Shown piece after piece: positions 51,901-64,000 of a stretch of DNA of 64,000 nucleotides. The stretch is taken from positions 43,810-107,809 of the forward strand of contig VXCM01002186.1 in the NCBI GenBank assembly GCA_014773175.1. The letters are read 5' to 3'. The stretch comes from Lucifuga dentata. Its lineage: Eukaryota > Chordata > Actinopteri > Ophidiiformes > Bythitidae. A program made the position numbers and the translations under genes. Positions within the stretch are counted from its first letter, which is position 1. Each line of letters opens with the position of its first letter. The notes beneath the pieces were generated by a model that saw nothing but the letters and a program-made list of their open reading frames with translations, did no database searches and was not told where the DNA came from.

Positions 51901-53726
51901 TCACAGTAGCACATGATGCTCCATATCCTCCTCAGCCTGAATAAAGCAAAGACAGAAAGTAACATCTAGAGCAGTGACAGATGAGGAAATGAACTTTTCA
52001 GGGACAAAAGTAACACATAGTTAAAAAGGTTGCAAACTTCTGTGCAGAAGCTGAGCTGTGATTTCCAGCAAATCTCAAGGTGGATCACAGAGAAGTGCTC
52101 TGGCAAAGATGCCATTCTCACAGGGGGGTGTCAGGCCACAGGTCACCGCAAAGCAATGGAGTGCAGAATTGTGTAAGAGTCCAGCTCCCTCAGCCTGACA
52201 TCAACTCAGGGACAGAGAATGACAAGGGATATGGAGGTGGAAAGGACAAGAGAGAACAAAGGAGGGTGAGTGTCACAGTGAATTACCAAATTCTCCTGCA
52301 CAAATGTCCACACATTAGGATTTAGTTCTCCTGGAAGCAGTGAGGGCAGAAACGTTCCACTCTATAACTGTCTAGGAGTCAAACACAGGGAAGACGGACC
52401 CTTTCACCCCCCGACCTCTTGCTCCAGGTCAAGTACAACACCTCCCACTTCAGCCAAGAATTAATAATCTGTCTATTTCCTCATCCAAACTAAACAAAAA
52501 CTCAATTTAAACAGCAGCCTTTGAAAAACCCTTTGACTGTGCTTCTTTTGGAACAAAATCCAGAGGGAGCATTGATCTTGAACCTGTATTAAAGGATTTC
52601 ACAAGCTTCTTAAAATGAAAAAAGCCAGATGTTAAATAAGTACAAAACCAATGAAAAAACTGGAACAGGAACAAATAAACGATGAGTTATCCCCTTCATT
52701 CAAAGACATGAATGAACAAGAAACAAAAAGAGTACAGTCCAAATCTTAGGTTCAATTTGGAGTAATTCAACACAGTGCATGTACTGTACTTGTGTATGAT
52801 ACAGCAACCAACCATTTAAGTTTCTGGAAAATCATAATACACACACACACATCCACTGATAAAAGGCCATTTTCTGCTAAAATGTTGGTTATAATACATG
52901 CTTAAAAGATTTTGGAGACACTAGAAAGCAAGATATATCAGCTGGGGGATTTTTAGCGGTAGTGTGTGTGCCAAACCACAGCAAAGACATAAATGCCCTG
53001 AGAAGAGGAACACACAATTGAAACCAATCAGGACACTAATGCAGAGGAGGAAGCGGAGGAGTAAGAATCTCTTCCTCTGTATCAGTGCATCATGTCTTTG
53101 TGCAGGAGTAATACCCTCTCTCAAATGAGTTCAGCTGAGGTCAACGGGCTTGTGCAGTTGCTGTGCAACAATTTCTGCAAAAGGCACAATATTTGAAAGA
53201 GCAAAGAGCAGTTTTGATGAGCATTAATACAAATATTTTTTATAATGGTGATACTTTTATATTTATTTTTAAAGTCTAATATCACAGGCAATTGATTACA
53301 TTATTCTGATAAACTCACCTACACAACTGTCACAGCTCATCATTTGAGCAAGTTCAGAAAGTCAAAATGAGAAGATGAATGTAAGGTCTGCTCAGTCTTG
53401 TCCAAAGTCAAGTCTTTAGCTGCAGGGACAATGATAGGCTAAGGAGTGGTACCTTTGGTACATTTCGTTACTGTTCAATACAGCACATAGTGTAAGAGTT
53501 ATAGCTCACCAGTATGTACACGCAGCAATGCAACCGATCTTACTGAGTTAAACGATACAGGCATGTGCGTAAAATGCGCGCGTAAAAAGAGAAACGCAGC
53601 CTACAAAATGTGCAAAACGAACAAACCCGAAGTTTGCTTAACTCCTTCTCTTACAGAACTACACATTTTCAGCTGGTTTAGTACTGATCTCCCCTCAGTG
53701 ATCCACATCTGACTGCTCATCCTACC
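48915..53726. other. Putative first intron of col7a1
   Basis: About 4.8 kb with no exon I can support. It contains an inverted-orientation SINE-type repeat at 49797-50055 and scattered A/T tracts. Open frames here lack splice signals, homology or codon character. Its intron status depends on the candidate first exon. Confidence 0.35.
49797..50055 (-). mobile_element. tRNA-headed SINE-type repeat, copy 2 (body only)
   Basis: The reverse-complement body of the same family, with CCTGTCTGCATGAGTTTCCT and GTGATGAACTGGCAACCTG on the minus strand. The tRNA-like head is not recognisable. Confidence 0.65.
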
Positions 53727-54180
53727 TGAGGATCTGTTCTCGGTGCACCGGGCCACAGCCTGCCGCTCCCCACCTCTCCACCTGTGGCATATATCCAGCT
53801 TCACTCCCCGCTCCGCGTCTCCGGTCACACGGTATCAGTACGTGTCCTCTGTTACAGATTCACAGTCCTCTCAGCTCCACGGTCACCCACTGATATTCAA
53901 GAACCGATCTCCTGTAGGTGCATCTCTGAAGGAGCTCACGCAGGTACAAACGCGGTTTCTGAGTCCTGAGGCTGCGTCGTTTAGCTGCACACAAGCAGAG
54001 GCAGAACAGTCCAGACTTGTTTGGATGCCTGAAGGGGAGTCCTAAACTCTCCCTTTCTGCCTAGCTTCTTTTTTTTTTCTTCCAGCCTCATTCTCTTTGC
54101 CTCCTGTCCCTCCCTGCCCCGTCTGCAGCGACTCATGCAAGCACGTGGAGCAGATACATCCAGTAACTCGCCCTTTACGT
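53727..54180 (-). promoter_or_regulatory. Candidate col7a1 promoter and noncoding first exon
   Basis: This stretch is visibly richer in G+C and CpG than its surroundings. It ends on the coding strand with CCTCAG|GTAGGA, a plausible donor that could splice to the acceptor at 48914 just before the start codon. A second donor-like site (TAG|GTGAGT) is near 53319. An upstream noncoding exon is required by the acceptor before the ATG, but its place is inferred. No convincing TATA box was seen. Confidence 0.3.
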
Positions 54181-54984
54181 TTTTTGCACAGGTAATCCAC
54201 GGTAACGGAAAGCCTCGCAGATTGGTTTTATTTTCCGTCAGTACACGTGGATTTAAAACGGGATCATGGAGGATGACGGTAAATATGATCCTGAAGCTGA
54301 AATTAGCCCACAATAATCTCAAGGGTTTGTTGCATAATACATTTGGCGAGATTTTTTTTAATCATTAAAAAAAAACAAAACGTTTATATCATATGATTGG
54401 GAGCATTACAAATAGCCTACAATCTGTGATCACAAATTAAATAAAAGCGTCATCCCACCCCCAAAAATCACAACACACAATTCAATCTGATTAGCAGGTC
54501 TTCCAATATAATAACATAATTAAAGATGAATTATTGTTGTTTTGTGATGCTTTAAAGTTTTGTTTGTTCGTTTGAATGTCCTAACTTCAAAACTACCAAA
54601 CTATCAGGATAATGTTTGTTTGTTTGTTTTTAGATCACTAATGTTAGTAAACATCCATAAAACAGGCCTATATTTAAATAAATTAAAAACAAGGGACTGG
54701 GATTGGGTCTCTAAAATTTATAGAGAAATGTGTAGACAGAATATACAGCAGATTATAGTGTTTGTTCTATAGCACAGAAACATTTTTTCACTTTTTTTTT
54801 TTCAAATAGGAAGCTCATTTTTCTTCATGAAAATGTTTTTGTTTGTTTGTTTGTTTGTTTGTTAAAAGTAATTTTCTAATTGATCCAGGAATTCCTTATT
54901 TGTGGCCTGAGGTTAGTTTTAACAGCAATTATTTACCTTTCTTCACTCCTAATTTTCTCAATACCATTTTAACTACAGTACATC

Positions 54985-55160
54985 ACAATTCAATCAATCA
55001 ATCAAACTTTATTTATATAGCATCTTTCGTACAAGTAAATGCAACCCAAAGTGCTTCACAGGTGACTGACAAACACAAAATATTGATAACAGTTAATTAA
55101 AATATACATAATTTAAAATCAAACAAGTTAAATAAAATTAAAATATAAAATCATAAAACA
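54985..55160 (+). mobile_element. LINE-type non-coding repeat fragment, copy 2
   Basis: It starts with (AATC)n, then AAACTTTATTTATATAGCAT and CCCAAAGTGCTTCACAGG, a widespread fish repeat end. Confidence 0.55.
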
Positions 55161-57743
55161 CTACATGAGAGCCAATTAGCTCCTAAATGACTTGTTTTTT
55201 TTTTAAGGTTGAGCAGAACACTTTCTCATTGCAGACTCTGAATAAGTTCAGTCACATGTGGATCTCTCTGGCTTTCTCCCAGAATGACAATATGTTTTTA
55301 AAAGACACATAAATCTCATCGGCATTGTTTTCAGCAGTAGAAGGCAGCTGTGATATTAAGAAGCTGTGATAAGACGAGTGTGTGCTATACCTATCCAGCA
55401 CACAGCGATAAGGACGACCTGGTAAAGAAAATATATACAAAGTTTAGTTTGCAAAATAAATTCTATCAGCTTCCTGCCAAGAGTTCCATGTTCCATGTCT
55501 ATAAATTACATCAGCACAAATTAGACTCCTCCTCTCCCTCTATAGAGCAGCTTCCATATACATAGAATAAGCATGATAGAGGATGGAAAGTTTAGGTTAG
55601 CACTGAATAAATAGCACACTAAGGAATGGTATAGTGGGATTAAATGCATATGATTAAATCTGAGCTGTATCTAATTATCATTATAGCAATGATTCATTTA
55701 TGTACATTAATTGTAGAAGATGATGTAATTTTGATTCAGATGCAGGTGTGGATTTTGACACTGACTGCTATCTGAGCTTTCCCTGCCCCTCTGGCACAGA
55801 GAGATTATAATACAGCGGTGTTCTTTGTCATTAAATTATTCATGTTGACACTCGACTTCCCTAAATGAAGCCATGCCATGGGAATAACTTGAAATGTTTC
55901 ATACAAGATGTTATGTGTGGATGTACTGTTTACGTCACTGTGCATGGTAAAGATGGAGCTGACATGGGTTAAAGTACCATACATTTTGCAATGACAGGCA
56001 TGCATTTTTTTTTCACTGTATAGTTTTGAGATAATTGATATCTGCAACATGCTTGCCTTTCTGTGAAAACGTTTTGTCTATCTTCCCACTGAAATTTTTA
56101 TTTGTATGAAAGAGAGACAGAGGGAGAGAGAAGCTGGGATAAGCCAGACTAATAATAGACAGACAGAGAGAAAACTGAGGAAAACTGCTAGGCAGATGTG
56201 TTCTGCAGCTCTTTTGAATCAGTCGACAAAATTGAAACCATACTGCACCAACAAAAATACATTCCTCCACTAGAATCTACTGACATTGCTTGATTGGTTA
56301 AGGATGATAAAGACAAGATGACTTGTGGTTTAAACTGCTTCAACTTGCACTTACAGATTGTGTTTCTCACCTTAAATTCTTCCTCTGTCAGTTCAGTGTC
56401 ATGTGCCTCCTATCTCCTTGTCTCCTTCTATCTTCAGTTAAGGCAAAAGTTTAAAGGTTAGAAAAGTAATTTGTGACTTGAAGGCTTCATTTTCCAGACC
56501 AGTAAGAATTCTCAAACTGCTAACTTGTCATTGAGCAAGACACTCCCTCTAAAACATGGCTATTTCAATTATCCTGTTAGCATGTAGACTGTGGTTATAC
56601 CGATCAGCTGATTGAAAGGAATTTATTACTTCTAGGGTTTGAGTATTGCTAAAACACAAACAGAAATTAAGCTGGAGAAAAAGCAAAGACATAACATGTT
56701 ATTTTGTGGTTATGCTGCCAGGGGAAAGTGTCAGTGTGAAAAGATGTCATAACTACCTCTTTCTGTCTTCAACACCGATCAAGTTCAGTCTGCGAACACC
56801 ATGACTCTGAGCTTTGTTTTGAAAAATTGTAACATGTTAAGGTTCAGAGACAAGAGTATGTATTTTGATTCTGAGATTTCACCAGTGTAACAGCGTTTAG
56901 CCTGAAGCTGAAGGATGATCTGCGCAGTGTTGGGGCTGCAGATGTTCTGATCACGGTATGATTGTACCATAAATTATCTCTCTGAGGCTGGTATGCCATT
57001 TCTCCCTCTGCTGATGCATATGGATCAAGATGGTGGCAACCATTTACCAGCTGTCAATCTGGTGACCTTAAAGGAAGTAAGTCCAAGAAAACTAGATTTA
57101 ATAAAAAGAACAGTGAAGAAGGTGAGCGAACCTGTTCTATATTTAAATATGAACTACTAAGAGGTTGCAGTATCAGCAGGTGAGGACACGTCTTTCTACT
57201 GACATTGTGGGTGTGGGTGGGAGTGGAAAAGGTCAGTCATCTTTCTAAAGTTCTCATCACTAATGTTACTGCTGTTTTTCAGCTTCAGAAATGTAACGAG
57301 GTGTAGCTTCAGTATCTCCAGCTACAACTATTGCCTCTATATGTTCCTGAGGGGACAATAAAAATTTCATCTCATCTGTTATTTCATGTCTTGAGTATTT
57401 CAAGATGTGTGAAATGATATTGTTATATTTGATCTTAAAATCCCACCCCAACTCACCCCCCACCCCCCAAAAAAGNTTTTTTTTTTTTTTTTTTTTTACA
57501 TTTATTTATTTATTTAGATAACTTGACCTTAATTTATATTCCAGGAAATGCTGATATGTTGTATGAACAAATGAATTCTGTGCATCGTGGCTGTTTTCTA
57601 TACACGACATTCTTCTCATCTCCAGATGCAGAGAGGAATGCAGAGGGACTAAACGATGACATGCAGCGTCTGTCGTCTGCGTTTTATTTTGTCATTGACA
57701 CTCGTCTCTCCATTCTCTCCCCATCTGCTGTTTTTAACTGGAT

Positions 57744-57749
<6 letters not shown>

Positions 57750-57810
<61 letters not shown>
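57750..57810. repeat. (GT)n microsatellite
   Basis: About 30 uninterrupted units in the intergenic region. Confidence 0.95.
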
Positions 57811-57811
<1 letters not shown>

Positions 57812-58642
57812 CAACAGATTACTAGAAGGTAGCTCTTCCTGCAGAGAGTCATTTTCTTTTTCACCTTTATAAACATAATGTTGTGTGAGCTTGTCTGCTG
57901 TGTTTCCTGTGATGGCGGATACATGTCCACACCGGTGACAGGAGGCAAATCCCCTCATTTTCATTTTGTCTGAGACAGAGCCACAGCTGAGATCATGTGT
58001 TTTGTTAGAATTATCCCTGAGAGCAATTTGGTTCTGACCTTGTGTTTCTGCAGCAGGGACATGAAGGAAGGAAGCTTTACCTTATTGTGAGCCCGAATTC
58101 CTGCACTCTCACCTTGTTTTCTCCAGCAGAGTTAGAAAGGGGAGAGGTGTATGTGCAGCCAGGCTCTCTCATCTTGATCCTCAGACAACTGCCTGCAGCT
58201 TTCATTCCAAATACCACCTGTCCAGGTGACAAATAGCACAGTGACCCACTCTACCTCCACTACAGAAGCTGGTGATTAAAACAGGGGAAAAGAACACAAG
58301 AACACAATGTGAAGTGGAGCATGAAATATGCTTTGACAAGAAAAATATAAAGGTGAAAATTGTTTGATGGTAAAGGGTCTATCATGATAACAGACTTAAC
58401 AAGAAAACACTCTGTACAGTGCACACCTCTGCCAAGACCTAATAATCTCTTCTCTAAGCTATTATTTTAACAGTGAAAGTTTTACTGGGTAGATGACAAA
58501 ATAATTATACGGGAAAAACCAGAGTTTGGTCTGATGGTGGTCACCAAAACCAACAGGTTTCTTCCAGTTTGGAGACTGAATGTGTCTGATGGTGACAACT
58601 GAGGAAAGCTCATGAGGTCTCCATAGTTTCTTCTTGTTGCGA

Positions 58643-58666
58643 GTGTGTGTGTGTGTGTGTGTGTGT
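58643..58666. repeat. (GT)n microsatellite
   Basis: Twelve units, intergenic. Confidence 0.9.
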
Positions 58667-58703
58667 ATACAGGATATATAAGCACAGTTCATACACAATG
58701 TGC

Positions 58704-58935
58704 AGCTCAAAGTGTTTCAAACAAAACTAAAAATACAAAAACATAAATAAGTAAAAAGCAGAAGATAAAAGATAAAATTAAAGAAAAATAGTCAAAAAGG
58801 CATTCAGTATCAATATTTGACATAAAAGCAGTACTGAAAAGATATGTGTTCAGATTTTTCTTAAAAACATCCACAGTTTGAGAAACACATATGTACTGTA
58901 CTCTGGTAAAGTGTTCCATAGGTTTTTTTTGTGCA
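58704..58935 (+). mobile_element. LINE-type non-coding repeat fragment, copy 3
   Basis: It shares with copy 1 the order AAAGTG...CAAA, then TCAGATTTTTCTTAAAAAC and AAAGTGTTCCATAGG. Diverged, AT-rich. Confidence 0.45.
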
Positions 58936-59070
58936 CAAATGTGCACTGAAGATACCCTAAAGAAAAAATTGAAAAGTTAACATTAAAATAATTTTAGAAA
59001 ATGTGTTCAGTCAGATAAGAGTTGTTGGGGCTTTAGATCAGCTTTGGGTCAGGTCAAGACATTATACATG

Positions 59071-59105
59071 GTTATGGTTATGGTTATGGTTATGGTTATG
59101 GTTAC
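59071..59105. repeat. (GGTTAT)n hexamer repeat
   Basis: Five to six tandem units. G-containing but not the vertebrate telomere repeat. Confidence 0.9.
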
Positions 59106-61368
59106 ACTGTCACCGGACGTGCAAGTGGCACGTTGTGGATTATCTACTTTTTTGAGTCCTGATCAACAACTAAATTAAAGTGTTACCTAATAAGCTGATT
59201 AATGTGAATGATTTTAGAATTATTTTCCCTCCTCCAGAAAGTGCTGTGTCTTTGAAAGATGTACTCTTCTCTATGTCAAATAAAAGAAGCTGCAGTATGA
59301 CTAAGAACTACAGTAGCTCATCAGTCAGTAAAAAAGACAGGAAAAGCTAAGAAGGAGCACTTACAGACAGATATATAATGGACTGAGAAGTTTACAGTCT
59401 TCAATTCAGATGCTATTGGCTTTGCAGTTTCATGCACAGATACATTATCTGGGTAAGGACATCTGATGATGTGATGTGTATTTACACTGTACATGTGTCC
59501 TCATTCTAGATGCAACCTTCATTGTGATTGGATCCCAGTAGGCAGGTTGTTATGAAGCCAATCCTGACTGGTGGATGGTAAAAATAATTTCATTAACAAG
59601 AGCAACGGGAGCTAGGAAGGCAAGATTGGGATGACATTTTCTACTTGTGGTTGAACTTTATCTCTTGAATGTGTCCCTGCTGTACACATTAACATTTACA
59701 CCTGGCTCATTTTGACAGAATCAGAATGCTGGTAGCATTCTGATCTCATTGCATTCTGCTAGCATTTACACCCTGCATTAACATGCAGTTGTCATTATAC
59801 CTTCAGATATAGGTCACATGTTAATGCAACATGTGAATGAGGCCTGTAAAGGTGAGGTATTGTGTTATGCAGCAGCAGCAGATCCAAATATAAAGTCTCC
59901 AATAACACAGTGGTAAAATGCCTGAAGAAAATGATCCAGACATTGACACTGAATGAACAATTTGGCTTGAATTTTCATTTCCTCAATAATAGAACTGGGC
60001 ATCGTGTTGTTCTTGGCTGGAAGATCTGACATGTTTTAAAAGATATAAAGGCAAAACCTTAAACAGATGAGAGAAGCTTCCTCATATCCTTAACGCAAAT
60101 AAAGAGGAAAAAACATACTGTACCACATCAGGTCTGGCACCACTTTATTTCGTTTTTTAGTCTGTCTCTCAGAGCTTCAAGCGTAGGTAGAGCGCAGGAA
60201 AATACTTTCTCATATTTTTTTTATAAACATTTCAGCATTACATTACCTGCCAACTGTCTTACACAGATAAACTTTTGCACAATTTAATCTTGTATTTTCA
60301 GGAATTACATATGTACACATTCTGAGCGTGGTCTTAGCTTTCACTGGAGTTTTAGCTTTTGAAAATAATACTCCTTTATCTTTCCAGTCTAACTCCATAA
60401 CAACAGGGTTTAAGAGCTTTAAAGTCAATGCTGACTTGTAAATAACACAACGATTGACACACAAATCTGTGTTGCTCTTACAAAAGTGTGTGTGTGTTTG
60501 TCTTTACTGTGTTATTTTACAGACTGCAGCCATAAGGGCCCTCCATTGTAGAATCTCCCTCAGAGGAAAATTACCTGATCATTTATGTTCATGCTCATTG
60601 TTGAGTCCTACAATACCTTTTTTCAGTTACAGATTACCAAAAAGTCTAAGTGTGTACTATATATAACCATAAAGTTGTGGGTTCAAATCCAGCCAGGAGC
60701 TAAAATGGGTACAGAATTCCTAAATAATCATTATGACTGTTGTTTTCATGGTCTGAAACGGTTGTATGAATATGAATATGAAAGGTGAAGTATGTTCCAT
60801 GAAACTTTTACATCATTTATAACATCTTATTTGTTATTTGTTTGTTGATTTTCCACTTTTGCAAATGAGAAAAAGATTTTCATTTGTTATTGATGTGATG
60901 TTAACAGAAACTGTGCTTGCAGTATATGGAGTGATAATATAAGCTAAAGATTTAATAAATGAAGGTGGTGGATTTAGAGAACTGGAAACAAAAATAACGT
61001 GTGCTGAACTTTCTGCATGAGCCACTTCAGAAGATGAAAGGGGAACAACTCTAATAGTCATGGGAGAAACATGGTTGAGTTCTGGCTGAAGGGGGCCTGT
61101 TGACTGACTCTATAATCCCTTATTTAATTTTCAGACAGATGACTAAGAAAATCCTTAAACTGCATTATCACAGACAGACACTTTTGTTTCCTAACAAGCC
61201 CATCTGTGTCATGTTAATGCAAGTTGGTTAAGAGTCAATAAATGAACAAAGCAACTCTCTTAGGTCCTCTGGTGTTCAAGGGTAAAAGTACAATTAGATA
61301 ATTCTTAATAAACAAAAAAACAAAAACAAATAAATAATCCTGTAAACCATCAATTCTTTACCAACTGC

Positions 61369-61445
61369 TATAATATAATATAATATAATATAATATAATA
61401 TAATATAATATAATATAATATAATAATACTTATTAGTTTTATTAA

Positions 61446-61479
<34 letters not shown>

Positions 61480-61504
61480 TTTAGTGTTGTTGTTGTTGTT
61501 GTTA
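61369..61504. repeat. (TATAA)n, (TTA)n and (GTT)n compound repeat
   Basis: Three adjoining simple repeats of different unit length in one AT-rich stretch. Confidence 0.9.
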
Positions 61505-63036
61505 TATACAGAATAAAACAGCAACCGAAAATAAAAAATAAAGCAAATACCTAGAATAAATTAGATATTCAAAATAATAATCAATAGCTCCTACAATGTA
61601 ATGAAACTCAATGAAAGCTATTTTCTGTCCTAAAGGACTTTAAAATGTAGCCTGTTAGGAGATGTACCACCAGTAGGGGGAGCCACAGGACTTTCTGTCT
61701 GAGCAGCATTAATGGAGATATTTGATTTCCTCCTGGTTTTATGATATGAGGGTCAACATAGCAACAGGGAATCCACTGAAACACTTATTGAACACCTGAC
61801 AATCAATCGTGACTGCAGCGTTATGGGTAGAATCAACAGCTTGATCTGTAGACAAACTTTGAATATGCAGAAATCTTGATATAAAAATGGAAAAACTTTG
61901 TTATACAGACCTCTGCATGAGGGATTGACAAGAACATTAAAAATCTATTTCAAGATTTAATCTTGAAATAGACTAATTTAATTAAATTAATCAGTTTTCC
62001 TCTGTATATCGTTTCTCTCTAGCTTGCTCGTGTCCTGTTTTCACATTTCTGACATTTACCTGGAATTGCTAGCTTCATGTTCAGACCTGTCAGTTCATGA
62101 CATTACTGTAGGTGGAGTAATAATGGCAAAGGCGTGTATTAGAAAATCCCGGTTCCTGCCCACACTGATGTTTTTGTGAAATTAAGTCTAGGATTGAATG
62201 AGTTATTGAAGCATCATTATACTGCATGTTTACAGTATTCAGGCAAACTAACCAAGCTGGTAACTAAGATGCTTCAGCCTTTCCATTAGTCATGTGTTCT
62301 GAGAGCAGATGAATAGATGTTCATTTTTTTTATATACACTAATACATACATCCATCAAGATGTGTTTCTTTTTTTCCTCTGAGAAATTATTTCTGCTGTA
62401 AATAGCTCATAACAATGCATGTAGAACAAATAATGCAGCTTTGGGATTCCTCTTAATGGATGAGAGGCCTTTTCTATCCTTTAAGAGCCCTTTGAATAGA
62501 ATCCAGCCTGGCATTTTTCTGTGCATTTTCCTTTTAGCCTTGTAAAATACTCGCACAACACACACATACACACAAACATTGCAGTAGTAGACATGTGAGT
62601 GAATGCAGCTTTCCTGCCTCTATAGTGAGCTGAATGGTAGACAAATGAACATTAAAGAATCAAGAGCAAAGAGAATTGGGAAGACCTATATAAGGTCTGT
62701 GATGGAGGTGATTTCTTAGCCTCTGACACCTGCTCAGGTGACTAAGTTACGAACGTGATGGCGAGGTTTTGAGGCTTTGCAGTGTCTTGTTAAGTGTCAT
62801 GCATGCTGAGCCCTCTGTAAATGGAAAGTCAACACTAATATGTCTCAGACATTTGTGTGTAGAGGCAACTGGTCTTTGACCTTATTGCATTTCTTCTGTT
62901 CTCACAGCATGAAAGTTCTTTGATACTTCACTGTTGAAACCAAATGTATTGCAGTATTTACATTTTTTTAGTTCCTTGTTGAGCCCAGTAAAAAGCTGGG
63001 TTCCTGTCTGAGTATGCAGCTGTGATAAATCAGGAT

Positions 63037-63414
63037 TTAAAGGACCATACCAGTGATTTTCCTGGTTGGGCCCAAAAAATACTACCCAACTATGATTGTT
63101 ACTGCCAACTATTTTCTGGCGATCCACCCACCTTATATTAAGTTACTTTGACTAAAAAAAAAAACAAAAAAACACATTAAAAAAACCAGCATGTTGTTCA
63201 ATGTGATGATTATCTATCCAAGATCATTTCAAGTCTCTACAAGTTCATTTTTATAGCGTACTGGAATGAACTGAAACCAAGTCAGAAGGTAGAAAAAAAA
63301 ATGTAAAATTTACCATTCCTAGTATATTTTGGAAAATAGTTGTCAATAATGTAACATGAGGGCAGGTTGTATTTATTGGACTCTAAATGCAAAATCACTG
63401 GTATGGTCCTTTAA
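63037..63414. mobile_element. TTAA-ended MITE, copy 4
   Basis: Left end TTAAAGGACCATACCAGTGA and right end ATCACTGGTATGGTCCTTTAA are near-perfect inverted repeats. The interior shares AAGTCTCTACAAGTT and GAACTGAAACCAA with copies 1 and 3. Confidence 0.8.
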
Positions 63415-63548
63415 TAAGGTCAATCAAGACGCTACCATGTGAAGATTTTGTATGTTACTGTTGGCTCCATGGTTTATATCTGGTGTGTTGGAGCAGCTGA
63501 ATGCCTCTAATGCTCGGTGAAAACTCTTAGAAATTTCACAAAAATTTC

Positions 63549-63757
63549 ACGGTGGCTTGGTGCTTAGCACTGAGTGACGAACTGGGGCTTTTCTGTGTGG
63601 ACTTTGTACGTTCTCCCTGTGTCTGTGTGGGTTTCCTCTGGGTACTCTGATTTCCTCCCAAGTCCAAAGACTTAGCTAAACTGAAAACTCAAAATTCTAT
63701 AGCTGTGGCATAGCTGTGTGAATGAGTTTCTCTGTGTGTGTTAGTCTAAGCTGCCTG
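63549..63757 (+). mobile_element. tRNA-headed SINE-type repeat, copy 3
   Basis: It starts ACGGTGGCTTGGTGCTTAGC and has lost the box B region. The body TTTTCTGTGTGGACTTTG and GTGGGTTTCCTCTGGGTA matches copy 1. Confidence 0.65.
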
Positions 63758-63787
63758 CAAATAAATAAATGTCTAAAATATAGCACC

Positions 63788-63824
<37 letters not shown>

Positions 63825-63855
63825 NCAAATAAATAAATGTCTAAAATATAGCACC

Positions 63856-63892
<37 letters not shown>
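63758..63892. repeat. 67-bp exact direct duplication around N63825, with (ATCT)n
   Basis: Bases 63758-63824 equal 63826-63892. Each copy ends in an ATCT microsatellite, which may have blocked merging. Confidence 0.9.
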
Positions 63893-64000
63893 AATCTAGT
63901 ACATTACTACTACTACTAATAATCTTCTTCTTCCTCTTTTCCTTTCGGCTTTTCCCTTCAGGGGTCACCACAGCGAATCATCTGCCTCCATCTAACCCTA

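Larger units (their letters stand above)
54181..63999. other. Intergenic region upstream of col7a1
   Basis: About 9.8 kb with no supportable gene on either strand. It contains LINE-type fragments (54985-55160, 58704-58935), a (GT)n tract (57750-57810), AT-rich microsatellites (61369-61504), a MITE copy (63037-63414), a SINE-type copy (63549-63757) and an ATCT microsatellite duplicated around an N (63758-63892). The longer open frames here encode low-complexity or repeat-derived peptides. Confidence 0.6.

Noticed and set aside
53743..54045. 100-codon plus-strand open frame in the CpG-richer region
   Set aside because: No homology; more likely antisense to a promoter or 5' UTR.
58042..58236. 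Plus-strand open frame with a possible acceptor upstream, as a neighbouring gene exon
   Set aside because: No recognisable domain, no convincing partner exons and a proline/serine-poor composition without conservation evidence.
60670..60700. tRNA or SINE fragment around GTGGGTTCAAATCC
   Set aside because: A lone box B-like match with no recognisable head or body.
1..64000. CRISPR array, phage, operon or other prokaryotic system
   Set aside because: Introns, splice signals, SINEs and collagen exons show vertebrate nuclear DNA; no spaced repeats of CRISPR type were seen.

Overview
The window is vertebrate, almost certainly teleost, genomic DNA. Nearly all of its coding content is one large gene on the minus strand: collagen type VII alpha-1 (col7a1, the anchoring-fibril collagen). 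I assembled 119 coding exons by hand from splice sites, reading phase and protein similarity. They join in one continuous frame of 9,300 nt including the stop (about 3,099 residues), running from a start codon at 48911 to a stop at 134-136. A fish origin is suggested by the compact introns, the abundant CA/GT microsatellites, and several copies of repeats typical of ray-finned fish (tRNA-headed SINEs, LINE 3' tails, TTAA-ended MITEs).

Layout, in transcription order (right to left). About 53.3-54.2 kb is a CpG-richer stretch that may hold the promoter and a noncoding first exon. 48.9 kb encodes the signal peptide. 48.7-47.8 kb is the first von Willebrand factor A domain with an intact MIDAS. 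47.6-36.9 kb holds nine fibronectin type III domains. 36.8-35.9 kb is a second A domain with a degenerate metal site. 35.5 kb is a two-cysteine linker. 35.3-5.2 kb is an 85-exon Gly-X-Y region of about 1,635 residues, with a roughly 37-residue hinge at 24.2-23.4 kb and many short interruptions. 5.1-0.1 kb is the NC2 domain: the HCAC disulfide motif (completed by a 9-nt microexon), an acidic Tyr-rich segment, a Lys-rich segment ending in a furin-type RSKR site, a Kunitz domain and a short tail. The 3' UTR continues past the left edge.

The parts fit the known collagen VII architecture. NC1 (A domain, nine FN3, A domain; about 1,248 residues) binds basement-membrane partners. The flexible triple helix is the fibril rod. 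NC2 drives antiparallel dimerisation through one helix cysteine and the HCAC pair, which here lie exactly 168 residues apart. 54.2-64 kb is intergenic: repeats and microsatellites, with no gene I can support.

The most notable observations are the 9-nt microexon, the predicted furin site, a decayed partial exon copy, a MITE inserted 8 nt from a splice donor, several perfect hairpins (one with interleaved arms), and three 64-67 bp exact duplications around single N bases that look like unmerged assembly overlaps, two of which duplicate parts of exons. I found no sign of an unknown multi-gene system; this is one well-defined structural gene.
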